From: Gammaproteobacteria bacterium
Lineage (GTDB): Bacteria > Pseudomonadota > Gammaproteobacteria > Steroidobacterales > Rariloculaceae
DNA length: 64,000 bases
Reading direction: 5' to 3'
Assembly (NCBI GenBank): GCA_036381015.1
Contig: DASVDR010000010.1
Span: 62,001-126,000 of the forward strand
The position numbers and the translations under genes are program-made. Of the stretch, positions 29,401 to 36,672 are shown one piece after another. Every line of letters begins with the position of its first letter. The first letter of the stretch is position 1. The notes beneath the pieces were generated by a model. It saw only the letters and a list, made by a program, of their open reading frames with translations, did no database searches and was not told where the DNA came from.

Positions 29401-29588
29401 AGCGGGCTGTCGGAAGACGCGTCGCGCCGCAAGATGCGCGAGCCGGTGACGATCACTTCTTCTATCCCTGCAGTGTCCGGACTGCCGGCGTCTTGAGCGA
29501 ATGTCGGTGCCGCAAGCGCCAGAGCAATAGACAGCGCACTGCTGCGTAGAGGAAGCATGTTGCCCTTTGCGTCATATAGTGTGTTCAT
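26499..29588 (-). CDS. TonB-dependent outer-membrane receptor
   Basis: The 1029-aa protein has a signal peptide (MLPLRSSALSIALALAAPTFAQ, ending about residue 32). A TonB box-like IEEVIVTGSRI, a plug domain (including ANLRDLGANRTLVLVDGRR and TGGAGSTYGADAVAGVVNF) and a long beta-barrel ending in phenylalanine (FFVSLGVAF) follow. The barrel end has the FDREPNRVG-type segment typical of this class. The substrate cannot be assigned; large receptors of this subgroup often take up peptides, sugars or aromatic compounds. GGAGG before the ATG at 29588 is strong, though an ATG at 29558 would also give a normal signal peptide. No Fur box is obvious. Confidence 0.93.
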   Translation of the reverse strand: MNTLYDAKGNMLPLRSSALSIALALAAPTFAQDAGSPDTAGIEEVIVTGSRILRRDASSDSPLLTITSDSLTNTSAVSIDQQLSKLPQFAPGSNQFTDAGSTQATPTDSPGMATANLRDLGANRTLVLVDGRRRQPANASLAVDLNTIPTLAIDTVEVITGGAGSTYGADAVAGVVNFRLKRDFQGFGFDTSYGATQAGDGEEYKLSMLMGTNFADDRGNVMLGLGYARRKPAYEKNHDFFSSAWTDPDTTGGSQPRFPAYAGGGVTQAAVDAVFPGQPPGDVSSRTSAFYFQPGATTNEATIFVPSQGIVSGDPAVGYTGPLYPEYKIGSNGALQSNTTEGYLSLPLEDYSAFLAGHYDVADNVELYIQGNLDHKELTTRPGTYVIAFNQWTVTVPRDGEHPIPDSLATLLDSRTTSIDGFGNPVPGTGPMSPWVFQTSADRLGIGLTELHNSTNTFELVTGFRGDLGVRDWTYDFFVSHGVTNQQVRYDGYIDWANYQELINQPNYGTGAKFSNGRLGREASCTTGINPFIDQAVSQDCVEILSPDINTGTDITQDQAEVNIQGAAANLPAGELRFALGADWRRNKFDYTPDKGISTSNIVSHTLGLFDTTETHGSVEVKEIYAELLLPVLRDRQFVRSFELNLGVRYSDYDNIGGVTTWKSTGDWTVNDNLKFRGGYQLANRAPNVAELFQPPVFSVVGWPDHDPCSILTRASYGNVPSNPDRAQVQALCTTLNGGNTVIDENYVGNVPFYFPLGRDLTQGNPKLDSEEADTWTFGTVISSPFEAEWLRDASLTLDYYQIEIEGAIAPASTQVVYQECFNGLGNNPTYDPNFDYCQRILRQPNGFWVATIAQFENLGKIETSGVDAALNWSIDAPGFGGNSGRFFANVLINYLDKYEIQNNPGGPIFDYSDSVGRYRWKSNASFGYSFGAGSITLNWRHLPSARNTAKVTNPEADQLDTKSFDVFDITGRWAINDAYTLRAGIENVFDREPNRVGVLPGVNEARGSTTSDYDQLGRRFFVSLGVAF

Positions 29589-29640
29589 GGTTTCCTCCCT
29601 CGGCTCGTTATGGTTGGTCTACGTATGCAACAACATCTCG

Positions 29641-29646
29641 AGTATA
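29641..29646 (-). promoter_or_regulatory. Possible -10 box for the TonB receptor gene
   Basis: TATACT on the minus strand, 52 nt before the start codon. The -35 region (TGAACA-like) is 15 nt upstream and weak. Confidence 0.35.
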
Positions 29647-29857
29647 GAGCGTTCTCGGAATTGTTCACCTGCTAGGCAATTTGCCGGGTCGGCAGACGCC
29701 GGGAAGGGGTAGGGGGTATTTACCGCGAAATGGCTTCCAAGCGGATCATCCGGCGTTTGCTCTACGCCGTGACTGGGCGAGATCCGGTGTCGCGATCGAT
29801 GTCGCGTCCGGGTGTCTGTGAATCCATCCAAGATGAACGCAGGCTCGGGGAACGGCC

Positions 29858-29959
29858 ATGAAGAAATTCTTGGCCATCTACATGGCACCGAGGACGCGCT
29901 CAGGCGATCGCGGTGGAACGAGCTGGACGAAGAGCAGCGTAAGGCGCGCTTAGCGATGC
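29858..29959 (+). pseudogene. Frameshifted, truncated remnant of a YCII-like gene
   Basis: From an ATG at 29858 the frame reads MKKFLAIYM, then stops making sense. In the next frame the sequence continues GTEDALRRSRWNELDEEQRKAR. Joined by adding one base (for example restoring GGG at ATGGGCACC), this gives the N-terminus of a small protein of the 'MKKFLAIYxGT ... RWNxLxExERKxRE' kind that I know from Proteobacteria, related to YCII-domain proteins. The rest of the gene is missing: the 3' end of the PhyH gene lies there on the other strand. Confidence 0.6.
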
Positions 29960-30918
29960 TCCGCATGCGGCGCTCGAGCCTCGGCTCGGAACCTGCTCAG
30001 CGTTCGCTTGAGTCGCGTGTAGAGATCGAAGATCGACCAGTCGCGCTCGGTGTGTGCGATCGGATGCGGCCCGTCGAAGCGGGGATCGGCGGCCTCGCGA
30101 GCAGGCTGGAATCTCACGTCGATCGAGGCACGAAAGCCCCCCGTGCGGTTATCGAGCGTCGCATGCAAGCAGCGTGTGCTGAAGATGACGACGTCGCCCA
30201 TCGCGAAGTCGGCGCTGAGCCAGCGAGTGCCGAATTCCTCGCGCGTTCTGTCCGGCCGCTTACTGTACGTGCCGCCGCGCAGGAGCATCCCGTGCTTCAC
30301 GCGCACCGCGTCGAAGATTCCGAGACGATCCGCGTCCATCTTCAGGTACGAACGCGTGAGCAGATTGTCGCGGTGCGAATTCTCGAGAATCATCAACGGT
30401 CCGAGCGTCAGCGGCATGTCCATCAACGGCATCCAAGCAGACAAGAGGTTTGTCGTGCCGCGGCACATGTAGATCCAGTCGCAATGCGGCAACTCGGCCC
30501 TGCCCGGGCCGGCGACCCGGGGCCAGTGATAGTCGAGGGGCCTGACGTCCTCGCCGAAAATCCTCGTGAATACTTCGACCAGAGCGGGCTGCCTCGTAAG
30601 CGCACGCAGCTCGATCTTGCTCAAGCCGTCGAGTACCCGATACAGACAGGCGCCACGGCGCGCCGGAAACATGTGCGCCCCGCGGTCGCCGGCTGCATCG
30701 AGCACGCCGAGGCGCGATAGCTCGGCGCCGACGAGCTTTTGCACGCGTCGCAGGACGCTCACATCGAGCAGCCCGCGAAGGAATACATAGCCGTCTTGCG
30801 CGAGTCGCTCGCGCAGCTCCGGTCCATCGGCGGCATGCGGAGTAGAGTCGCGCAACGAGCCGAACGTCGAGGGTCCATGATCCACGACGTAGCCATTCGA
30901 CGTGAGCGCTGGCGTCAC
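29950..30918 (-). CDS. Phytanoyl-CoA dioxygenase (PhyH) family protein
   Basis: The 322-aa protein resembles Fe(II)/2-oxoglutarate dioxygenases of the PhyH group. The iron ligands are visible as H145-x-D147 (LPHCDWIY) and H252 (RCLHATLDN), with R263 (GFRASIDVRF) placed to bind 2-oxoglutarate. ERLAQDGYVFLRGLLD near residue 37 is the usual N-terminal start of the fold. The GTG at 30918 has GGAG upstream. The substrate is unknown. It overlaps the end of the YCII-like remnant on the opposite strand. Confidence 0.85.
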   Translation of the reverse strand: MTPALTSNGYVVDHGPSTFGSLRDSTPHAADGPELRERLAQDGYVFLRGLLDVSVLRRVQKLVGAELSRLGVLDAAGDRGAHMFPARRGACLYRVLDGLSKIELRALTRQPALVEVFTRIFGEDVRPLDYHWPRVAGPGRAELPHCDWIYMCRGTTNLLSAWMPLMDMPLTLGPLMILENSHRDNLLTRSYLKMDADRLGIFDAVRVKHGMLLRGGTYSKRPDRTREEFGTRWLSADFAMGDVVIFSTRCLHATLDNRTGGFRASIDVRFQPAREAADPRFDGPHPIAHTERDWSIFDLYTRLKRTLSRFRAEARAPHAEHR

Positions 30919-31169
30919 GATGTTCGCTCCGATGTCGGTCCTGGGTGAGGACCACCACTCTCCTTGAGCTCAGCCGGGACGAACCCGTCCCGAGCTCCGA
31001 ACCGACCTCAGCGGTTGCCTGGAGCCTTTGCGAGTCGCATCGACTATATTCGCGCGCGTTAGCGCTCTCATCCTGTCGTAGGAAAGTGACAGGGTGCGGG
31101 AGGCTCGATGCGGGCTAGTGACGGTTTCCGGGTGTCGAGCGGCGCGCGGCGCGACCTCGGCCGAAAGTG

Positions 31170-31490
31170 TCAGCCGGGATTCGTATGCCGCATCCGGCGG
31201 TCGGCCTCGATGCGCTCCCCGACGTCTGCAGCCCGCTGACTCGCGCGAAATTCGATGATCCGATAGTCGGCGAGCCCGTGCTTGACGAACGGGTCCTGCT
31301 TGACGACGGCCTCGATTTCCTCCTTGCTGCCCCCGGTCGCAAGGACGATGCCGCCGTCGCGAGGGATTTTGCGGCCCGAGACGAGAAACGTGCCGGCGGC
31401 GTAGTGCTTGTTCAAAAACGCCATGTGCGAGCGCATGTGTGCGTCGATCTCGCCGAGATCCGCCTTGTAGATGAGCTCGATGACGAACAT
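31170..31490 (-). CDS. YCII domain protein (YciI family)
   Basis: The 106-aa protein starts MFVIELIYKADLGEIDAHMRSHMAFLNKHY, the usual YciI beginning with its conserved His-Asp region, followed by SGRKIPRDGGIVLATG and KQDPFVKHGLADYRIIEF. YciI-like proteins adopt a ferredoxin-like fold and are sometimes enzymes; the function here is unknown. The tail (about residues 90-106) is rich in charged residues. A decayed gene of the same broad group lies 1.2 kb away. Confidence 0.87.
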   Translation of the reverse strand: MFVIELIYKADLGEIDAHMRSHMAFLNKHYAAGTFLVSGRKIPRDGGIVLATGGSKEEIEAVVKQDPFVKHGLADYRIIEFRASQRAADVGERIEADRRMRHTNPG

Positions 31491-31842
31491 TCGTGTGCGC
31501 TCCGGCCCCTTGGCGGAAGCCTACGACGTACGAAGCCGAAGGTTCAACGATCGGCAGCGCTACCGAGCGACGCGTCGACCTGCGCTTGCTATCCTCGGCT
31601 GGCTTCGAGACAGCAAAAGCGGCGTACTCCTCGTCGGACCGAGCTCGACCACAACGGCGCGGGAGGCGGCGCGCACTCGGCTCGACGACAGCGGCCGGAG
31701 CCAATCATCGGGAGGCCTCGGCACCCGCGATCGTCCGGCATCACCCTCGAGGGTTTCGTAGACATGGAGGTCGACACGAGGACCGTGCCGTTCCGTACGG
31801 TCGTCAGCCTTCAATGACTACGACGAGCAGGAGGGTTTTCAG
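31491..31842. other. Intergenic region, no gene recognised
   Basis: A 352-nt gap between the divergent YCII gene and the secreted hypothetical. It must hold both promoters, but no consensus boxes stand out. A frame on the plus strand ends ITLEGFVDMEVDTRTVPF before a TGA at 31817, which might be a gene remnant; it has no start and I could not place it. Confidence 0.5.
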
Positions 31843-32397
31843 ATGAAGCTGCTTTGCCCGGCGCTCTACGCCGCCTCGATGTCTTTGGCAGCCTCTCAGG
31901 GCGTGTACGCTCAGCCTCCCGACGATACGCCGCACGCCGATCACTCGGTCGAGGGCTCTGGACCCCTGGTCGACCTGGTGCGCCGCGAGACGCGGCGTTA
32001 CCGGAACGTGGAGAATGCCGTGGAAGACGGCTATGAGCCGGGCCCCTGCGTCAGCGGGCCCGAAGAAGGCGCGATGGGGATTCACTACGTCAAGGCGAGC
32101 CTGATAGGGGACGGACTCGTGGACCCGGCGACGCCCGAAGCGCTGATCTACGAGCCGCAACCGAACGGCGCGTTGAGGTTGGTCGGCGTCGAATACATCA
32201 CGTTGGCCGAATTCTGGCCCGACCCCGACAGGCCCGTGCTGGCCGGCCATCTCTTGAATTTCGTCGGCGCACCGAACCGGTACGGGCTCCCGGCGTTTTT
32301 GGAGATCCACGTGTGGGCGTGGCGGCGCAATCCCAACGGCACGTTCGTGGACTGGAACCCGAACGTCTCCTGCGACGCGATGCCGCTTCCCAATTGA
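31843..32397 (+). CDS. Secreted conserved hypothetical protein
   Basis: The 184-aa protein starts with a signal peptide (residues about 1-23, ending VYAQ) after a strong AGGAGGG ribosome binding site. The mature part has CVSGPEEGAMGIHYVKASLIGDG, EALIYEPQPNGALRLVGVEY, NRYGLPAFLEIHVWAW and ends NPNGTFVDWNPNVSCD. Two cysteines could form a disulfide. I have seen proteins like this in other bacteria as uncharacterised secreted proteins, without a function. Confidence 0.78.
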   Translation: MKLLCPALYAASMSLAASQGVYAQPPDDTPHADHSVEGSGPLVDLVRRETRRYRNVENAVEDGYEPGPCVSGPEEGAMGIHYVKASLIGDGLVDPATPEALIYEPQPNGALRLVGVEYITLAEFWPDPDRPVLAGHLLNFVGAPNRYGLPAFLEIHVWAWRRNPNGTFVDWNPNVSCDAMPLPN

Positions 32398-32514
32398 CGA
32401 ACGTCGCGCCGAGGCTCGCGCCGTGCCGTGCGCCTCCGCGGAGGGAATCTTTGCTAAGCCTCTCCGCGGGCGTGTGCGCTCCGGTTCTCTTCGACTGCGA
32501 TCAAAGCGCTCCCG

Positions 32515-32658
32515 CTACGCGCGAGTCGCCGCGAACAGGATCACGAGCAACACGACGCCGAGCCCCAAGCTCCAGCCGATCAGCTTCTTTTCGATCGGCA
32601 GCAGGGGTTCGGCCGGCGGTGCTTTGCGAACCTCGGCGCCCACATCGACTTCTGACAT
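32515..32658 (-). CDS. Small single-pass membrane protein, 47 aa
   Basis: The ATG is 15 nt after the stop of the transporter gene, with AGGAG 7 nt upstream. The product has a charged N-terminal half (MSEVDVGAEVRKAPPAEP ... IEKK) and one membrane helix (IGWSLGLGVVLLVILFAA), ending ATRA. Position, ribosome binding site and helix support a real gene co-expressed with the YeiH-type transporter, perhaps as an accessory subunit. It is too short for usual gene finders. Family unknown. Confidence 0.7.
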   Translation of the reverse strand: MSEVDVGAEVRKAPPAEPLLPIEKKLIGWSLGLGVVLLVILFAATRA

Positions 32659-32673
32659 CGCCGTACTCCTGCC

Positions 32674-34140
32674 TCAGCCGCTCGCAAGCGGCGGCTTGAT
32701 ACCGCTGAAAAAGACCCAGGAAATGAGCAAGCCGGCCCAGATGATGAACCCGAACAAGCACACGACATACACTGCGGCGAGCTTGCCGATGCCCTCCTGC
32801 CAGAGCCTTCGGAAATTCGCGGCGACACCGATCGAGAAGAACGTCAGCGTGAAGAAGACGCCGCGAAACACGTTGGCCTCGCTCACGACGGACTTCAGCT
32901 CCGCCTTGACCTCGGGCGACACGCCGAGGGCGATGGCCAGCGTAGCGGCGAACGTGACGACATAGCCGAGGATGAACTTCGGAAACCGCTGCCAGATCTC
33001 TCGGCCGCGCGCCTTGTCGCCCGGGCGCACGTCGACGTGGTTGGTCCAGATATAGGCGAGAACGAATGCCCAGATGCCGATGAAGATATCGATGAAGACC
33101 TTCACGGTCGTGGCGGCACCGAGGATCCAGCCCGCCTCGTAATTGATCCCCTGTGCCGCCGACTTTGCGAGGATCAGGGATTCGGCAATCGTCCCGCTCG
33201 CTACCGCCGCGCCGTCCGTCTTGACCGCGAGCCCGAGCCAGCTGCCGGCGACCAAGGGCTCATGGGCCAGGAAGGCTTGCGCCGCGAACGGCAGAACGAG
33301 CAGCTCCACGACGGCGAAGATCACGACCAGCGAGGACACGACCACCGGCACGAGCGGGCGCGCGCGGATGGCGCCGCCGGTAGCGATCGCCGCGGAAACA
33401 CCGCAAATGGAGATGCCGGAGGCGAGCGGCACGGCCCATTCCCGGCTGAACCCGAACCAGCGCCGCGTGACGTAGTACACCACTGCCCAGTAGATGAGGT
33501 ACGCCTCGATAATGGCCGCGAAGCCGCGCCACAAGACCGTGGTCGCGAGGCTCAGCCGTTCCGCCGCGCTCACCGCGAGGAACGCGCCGAGGATCACGAT
33601 GGCGGTCTTGATGTAGAGCTCGGAGCGGATCGCCGGGCGTAGCCAGTCCGCGAAGCGGGGAAACGCATTGGAGATGATTAGGCCGACGATGAGCGCGACG
33701 ACATAGCCGCCTTCGTTCGTGAGCCGCAGCGACCACGAGATGCCGAATCTCTCCTGCTCGGCCGGCGTGGTGACCGCGAGATGCGCATAGCTGCCGACGA
33801 TCCAGCTCAGGTAAGCCAGCCAGAACACGACGCTGAACGCCGCGGCGAAGTGCTTGATGTCGAGCTTCAACGCGGCCGCGCTCGCGGTGACCACCGCCAG
33901 CAGCACGACGTACGTGACGATCAGCGCGCCGACACCGCCCAAGGCGGAATAGGATTCCGATATGGGTGCAAGCGCAGTGCCGATATCGGTCCAAACGGCG
34001 GTCGTCACCGCCCAGCCGAGGAGGTCCGGGCCGGCGAGCCCTATCAGCGCGAGAAGGAAGAAGCCGAGCCCGATCCAGACTGCCAACCAATCTTCACTGA
34101 TTCCGGAAGCAGAGTCGGTTCCGGAAATAGATTCGTCCAT
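32674..34140 (-). CDS. YeiH-family putative sulfate exporter (PSE/UPF0324)
   Basis: The 488-aa protein has about twelve membrane segments. The family hallmark GISICGVSAAIATGGAIRA occurs near residue 245, and AVASGTIAESLILAKSAAQ near 315. YeiH proteins are annotated as putative sulfate exporters on the basis of homology only. The N-terminal 20 residues are acidic and cytoplasmic. At 488 aa it is longer than the usual 330-350, with extra segments and a loop (IWTNHVDVRPGDKARGR) in the second half. It is followed by the 47-aa membrane protein. Confidence 0.85.
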   Translation of the reverse strand: MDESISGTDSASGISEDWLAVWIGLGFFLLALIGLAGPDLLGWAVTTAVWTDIGTALAPISESYSALGGVGALIVTYVVLLAVVTASAAALKLDIKHFAAAFSVVFWLAYLSWIVGSYAHLAVTTPAEQERFGISWSLRLTNEGGYVVALIVGLIISNAFPRFADWLRPAIRSELYIKTAIVILGAFLAVSAAERLSLATTVLWRGFAAIIEAYLIYWAVVYYVTRRWFGFSREWAVPLASGISICGVSAAIATGGAIRARPLVPVVVSSLVVIFAVVELLVLPFAAQAFLAHEPLVAGSWLGLAVKTDGAAVASGTIAESLILAKSAAQGINYEAGWILGAATTVKVFIDIFIGIWAFVLAYIWTNHVDVRPGDKARGREIWQRFPKFILGYVVTFAATLAIALGVSPEVKAELKSVVSEANVFRGVFFTLTFFSIGVAANFRRLWQEGIGKLAAVYVVCLFGFIIWAGLLISWVFFSGIKPPLASG

Positions 34141-34393
34141 GGAGCTCCTTGGATTCTTCTCTCTTCTTTGCTTCTTCTCGCGCGACGCAACCTTAGCATC
34201 GGCGCGCCAGAGCGTTACGACGAAATAGTTACGAATGAATAACGGCGGGTCATGAGGGCGGTTTAGGGGCGCGTCGCGGGTTCTCGAGCGTCGGCGATGC
34301 CGGCGAGGGCGAGCAGGTCGACCTTTGGAATTGTCCGGAAAGCGTCCGGGTCGGCCGAGAGCTGCCCGACCGTCCCAAGTCCCTGACTGAGGC

Positions 34394-34469
34394 TGGCGCT
34401 CCCTACGAGAATCGAACTCGTGTTTCCGCCTTGAGAGGGCGGCGTCCTGGACCGCTAGACGAAGGGAGC
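34394..34469 (-). tRNA. tRNA-Glu (anticodon CTC)
   Basis: Read on the minus strand: acceptor stem GCTCCCT pairs with AGGGAGC; the anticodon stem CCGCC/GGCGG encloses loop CTCTCAA, giving anticodon CTC; the T-arm is ACGAG-TTCGATT-CTCGT; the discriminator is G and CCA is encoded. Length 76 nt. It stands alone, on the strand opposite pcnB. Confidence 0.95.
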
Positions 34470-34498
34470 GGCGGGTGCCTGGGCTCGGCGAGGGCTGC

Positions 34499-34504
34499 TA
34501 TGAT
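34499..34504 (+). promoter_or_regulatory. Possible -10 box for pcnB
   Basis: TATGAT lies 19 nt before the preferred pcnB start and 30 nt from the tRNA 5' end. A transcript from here would start near 34511, which argues against a pcnB start at 34475. Confidence 0.35.
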
Positions 34505-34522
34505 AGCCAGGATTCGACCGAG

Positions 34523-35872
34523 GTGAAACTACACGGAAGCTGTTTGAACTCAACGGATACTCAACCCCGGCCCCGGCCTCGGATCATTCCCCGCTCCGAG
34601 CACTCGATCAGCCGATCGAACGTCTCCGGCAACGCCCTCAAGGTCCTGTACCGGCTGAAGAATGCCGGCTACGCGGCGTTCATCGTCGGCGGCGGCGTGC
34701 GCGATCTGCTCCTCGAGCGGCACCCGAAAGACTTCGACGTCGTGACGGATGCGTTGCCGGAGGAGGTCGACCGGCTGTTCCGAAACTGCCGCCTGATCGG
34801 CCGGCGGTTCCGGCTGGCGCACGTGCGCTTCGGCCGTGACATCGTCGAGGTGGCCACGTTCCGCGCGGCCGGCAACGGCGCGGACGACGACCGCTCGCAT
34901 TCCGACACCGGCCGCATACTGCGCGACAACGTCTACGGGACGATCGACGAGGACATCTGGCGCCGCGATTTCACGGTCAATGCGCTCTATTACAACATCG
35001 CCGACTTCACGGTCTGGGACTACACGACCGGGATGGAGGACATCAAGAGCCGCACGTTGCGGCTGATCGGCGATCCGGAAACGCGCTACCGGGAGGACCC
35101 GGTCCGAATGTTGCGTGCGGTGCGCCTCGCCGCGAAGCTCGGCTTCACGATCGCGCCCGAGACGGCGGAGCCGATTCCGCGCCTCGCCGAGCTCATTGCC
35201 GACGTGCCGGCCGCGCGCCTGTTCGACGAGGTGCTGAAGCTCTTCCATTCCGGCGAGGCGCTGAAGACCTTCGAGCTGCTGCGCGAGCACGGGCTGTTCC
35301 GCTATCTCTTCCCGCAGACCGCCGCGGTGCTCGAGGGGCCCGAAGGGGAAGCGGCGCTCGAGTTCGTCCGCCTCGGGCTCGCCAACACCGACGAGCGGGT
35401 GCGCGAGGACAAGCCGGTGACGCCGACGTTCCTCTATGCCGTGTTCCTGTGGCCCGTCATCCGGCAGGTCGCCGCGGAGCTCGAGCGCGAGCGCTGGAGC
35501 CCCGCGCTTGCGCTGACCGAGGCGGCGCACCGCGTCGTCGCCGAGCAGCAGCGGCATACGACGTTTCCGAAGCGCTATGCGATCCCGATGAAGGAGATTC
35601 TCGCGATGCAGCCGCGCTTCGAGAACCGCCGCGGCGCCCGGGCGGCGCGCCTGCTCGAGCACAAGCGCTTCCGCGCCGCATACGATTTCCTCGTGCTGCG
35701 CAGCCGCAGCGGGGAGGTGGACGCGGAGCTCGCGGAGTTCTGGACGAAAGTCCAGGAGCTCACGCCGGCCGAGCGGGTCGAAGCGTTCGGCAGCAAGCGC
35801 CGGCGGCAAGGCCGGCGCCGTCGCGGCGGCCGCAGCCGCCGCTCGTCGGACGGTGCATTCGACGCCGCGTGA
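34523..35872 (+). CDS. pcnB: Poly(A) polymerase I
   Basis: The roughly 449-aa enzyme adds poly(A) tails to RNA. The nucleotidyltransferase motif is intact: FIVGGGVRDLLLERHPKDFDVVTDA with the metal-binding DFD, then RRFRLAHVRF, DIWRRDFTVNALYYNI and YREDPVRMLRAVRLAAKLGF. The C-terminus is very basic (KRRRQGRRRRGGRSRR), as in other PcnB proteins. The start is uncertain: GTG at 34475, GTG at 34523 and TTG at 34544 are all open; I use 34523 because of the -10-like TATGAT at 34499. In Gammaproteobacteria pcnB is usually followed by folK and panBC. Confidence 0.92.
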   Translation: MKLHGSCLNSTDTQPRPRPRIIPRSEHSISRSNVSGNALKVLYRLKNAGYAAFIVGGGVRDLLLERHPKDFDVVTDALPEEVDRLFRNCRLIGRRFRLAHVRFGRDIVEVATFRAAGNGADDDRSHSDTGRILRDNVYGTIDEDIWRRDFTVNALYYNIADFTVWDYTTGMEDIKSRTLRLIGDPETRYREDPVRMLRAVRLAAKLGFTIAPETAEPIPRLAELIADVPAARLFDEVLKLFHSGEALKTFELLREHGLFRYLFPQTAAVLEGPEGEAALEFVRLGLANTDERVREDKPVTPTFLYAVFLWPVIRQVAAELERERWSPALALTEAAHRVVAEQQRHTTFPKRYAIPMKEILAMQPRFENRRGARAARLLEHKRFRAAYDFLVLRSRSGEVDAELAEFWTKVQELTPAERVEAFGSKRRRQGRRRRGGRSRRSSDGAFDAA

Positions 35873-35921
35873 CCGTCCCTTTACCCGAGCCACGCGCCGC
35901 GGTCCGGCCGAGCAGCCGAGA

Positions 35922-36596
35922 ATGAACGAGAGCCCGGGGGTAGTGCCGGTCGATGGGCCGAGATTCATCGTCGTCGAGGGGCCGATCGGCGTAGGGAAGA
36001 CGAGCCTCGCGAAGCGTCTCGCGGAGAGCTTCGCGAGCGAGCTGATCCTCGAGCAGGCGGAGGAGAACCCGTTTCTCGAGCGCTTCTACCGCAACCGCCG
36101 GCATGCCGCGCTACCGGCCCAGCTTTTCTTCCTGTTTCAGCGCGCGCGGCAGATCGAGCAAATCCGCCAGGCGGACATGTTCTCGCCGGTGCGGATCGCG
36201 GACTTCCTGATCGACAAGGACCGGCTCTTCGCGGAGCTCAATCTCGACGCGAACGAGCTGCGGCTCTACGAGCAGGTCGCGGCCACGCTCGAGCTCGATC
36301 CGCCGAAGCCGGACCTCGTCGTGTATTTGCAGGCGCCTGCGAGCGTGCTGATGCGCCGCGTGGCGGCCCGCGGGATCGACTACGAGCAGCTGATCGACGA
36401 GGAATACCTCGAGAGGCTAGGCGAGGCCTACGCGCGGTTCTTCTACGATTTCGACGCGGCTCCGCTTCTGATCGTGAACGCAGCGTCGATCGATCCGATC
36501 CATCGGGAGTCCGACTATCAGGAGCTCCTGCGAATGATTCTCCGCATCCGGCACGGCCGCCACTACTACAACCCGGCGGCGGAGGCGCTCGGCTGA
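35922..36596 (+). CDS. Deoxynucleoside kinase
   Basis: The 224-aa protein has a P-loop (EGPIGVGKTSLAKRLAE, about residues 19-35), the deoxynucleoside-kinase pattern VRIADFLIDKDRLFAELNLDANE and a lid region with arginines near AARGIDYEQL. Such enzymes phosphorylate deoxyadenosine, deoxyguanosine or deoxycytidine. In some Gammaproteobacteria this domain is fused to or follows FolK (the pterin pyrophosphokinase) in the pcnB-panB region; here it stands alone and neither folK nor panB is seen. I chose the ATG at 35922, with GAG upstream. Confidence 0.88.
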   Translation: MNESPGVVPVDGPRFIVVEGPIGVGKTSLAKRLAESFASELILEQAEENPFLERFYRNRRHAALPAQLFFLFQRARQIEQIRQADMFSPVRIADFLIDKDRLFAELNLDANELRLYEQVAATLELDPPKPDLVVYLQAPASVLMRRVAARGIDYEQLIDEEYLERLGEAYARFFYDFDAAPLLIVNAASIDPIHRESDYQELLRMILRIRHGRHYYNPAAEALG

Positions 36597-36614
36597 CCGG
36601 GAGTTGGTGACGGC

Positions 36615-36644
36615 ATAGGTATTTGCGGGACGCCACTTTAGAAT
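36615..36644 (+). repeat. Dispersed 30-bp element, copy 2 (upstream of panC)
   Basis: Matches 22624-22653 at 28 of 30 bases (ATAGGTATTTGCGGGACGCC, then AC-TT-TAGAAT). It lies in the 76-nt gap between the kinase gene and panC, ending 28 nt before the panC GTG. Confidence 0.75.
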
Positions 36645-36672
36645 CGAGGCGCAACGCTTTTCCCAACGAGGC

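Noticed and set aside
26499-34140. The TonB receptor to transporter region as a genomic island
   Set aside because: No integrase, insertion sequence, flanking direct repeat or obvious shift in base composition; it is merely accessory in content.
34260-34393. Minus-strand open frame beginning at the tRNA-Glu 3' end (LGTVGQLSADPDAFRTIPKV ...)
   Set aside because: Considered as an integrase remnant at a tRNA attachment site, but there is no integrase motif and no direct repeat of the tRNA end nearby.
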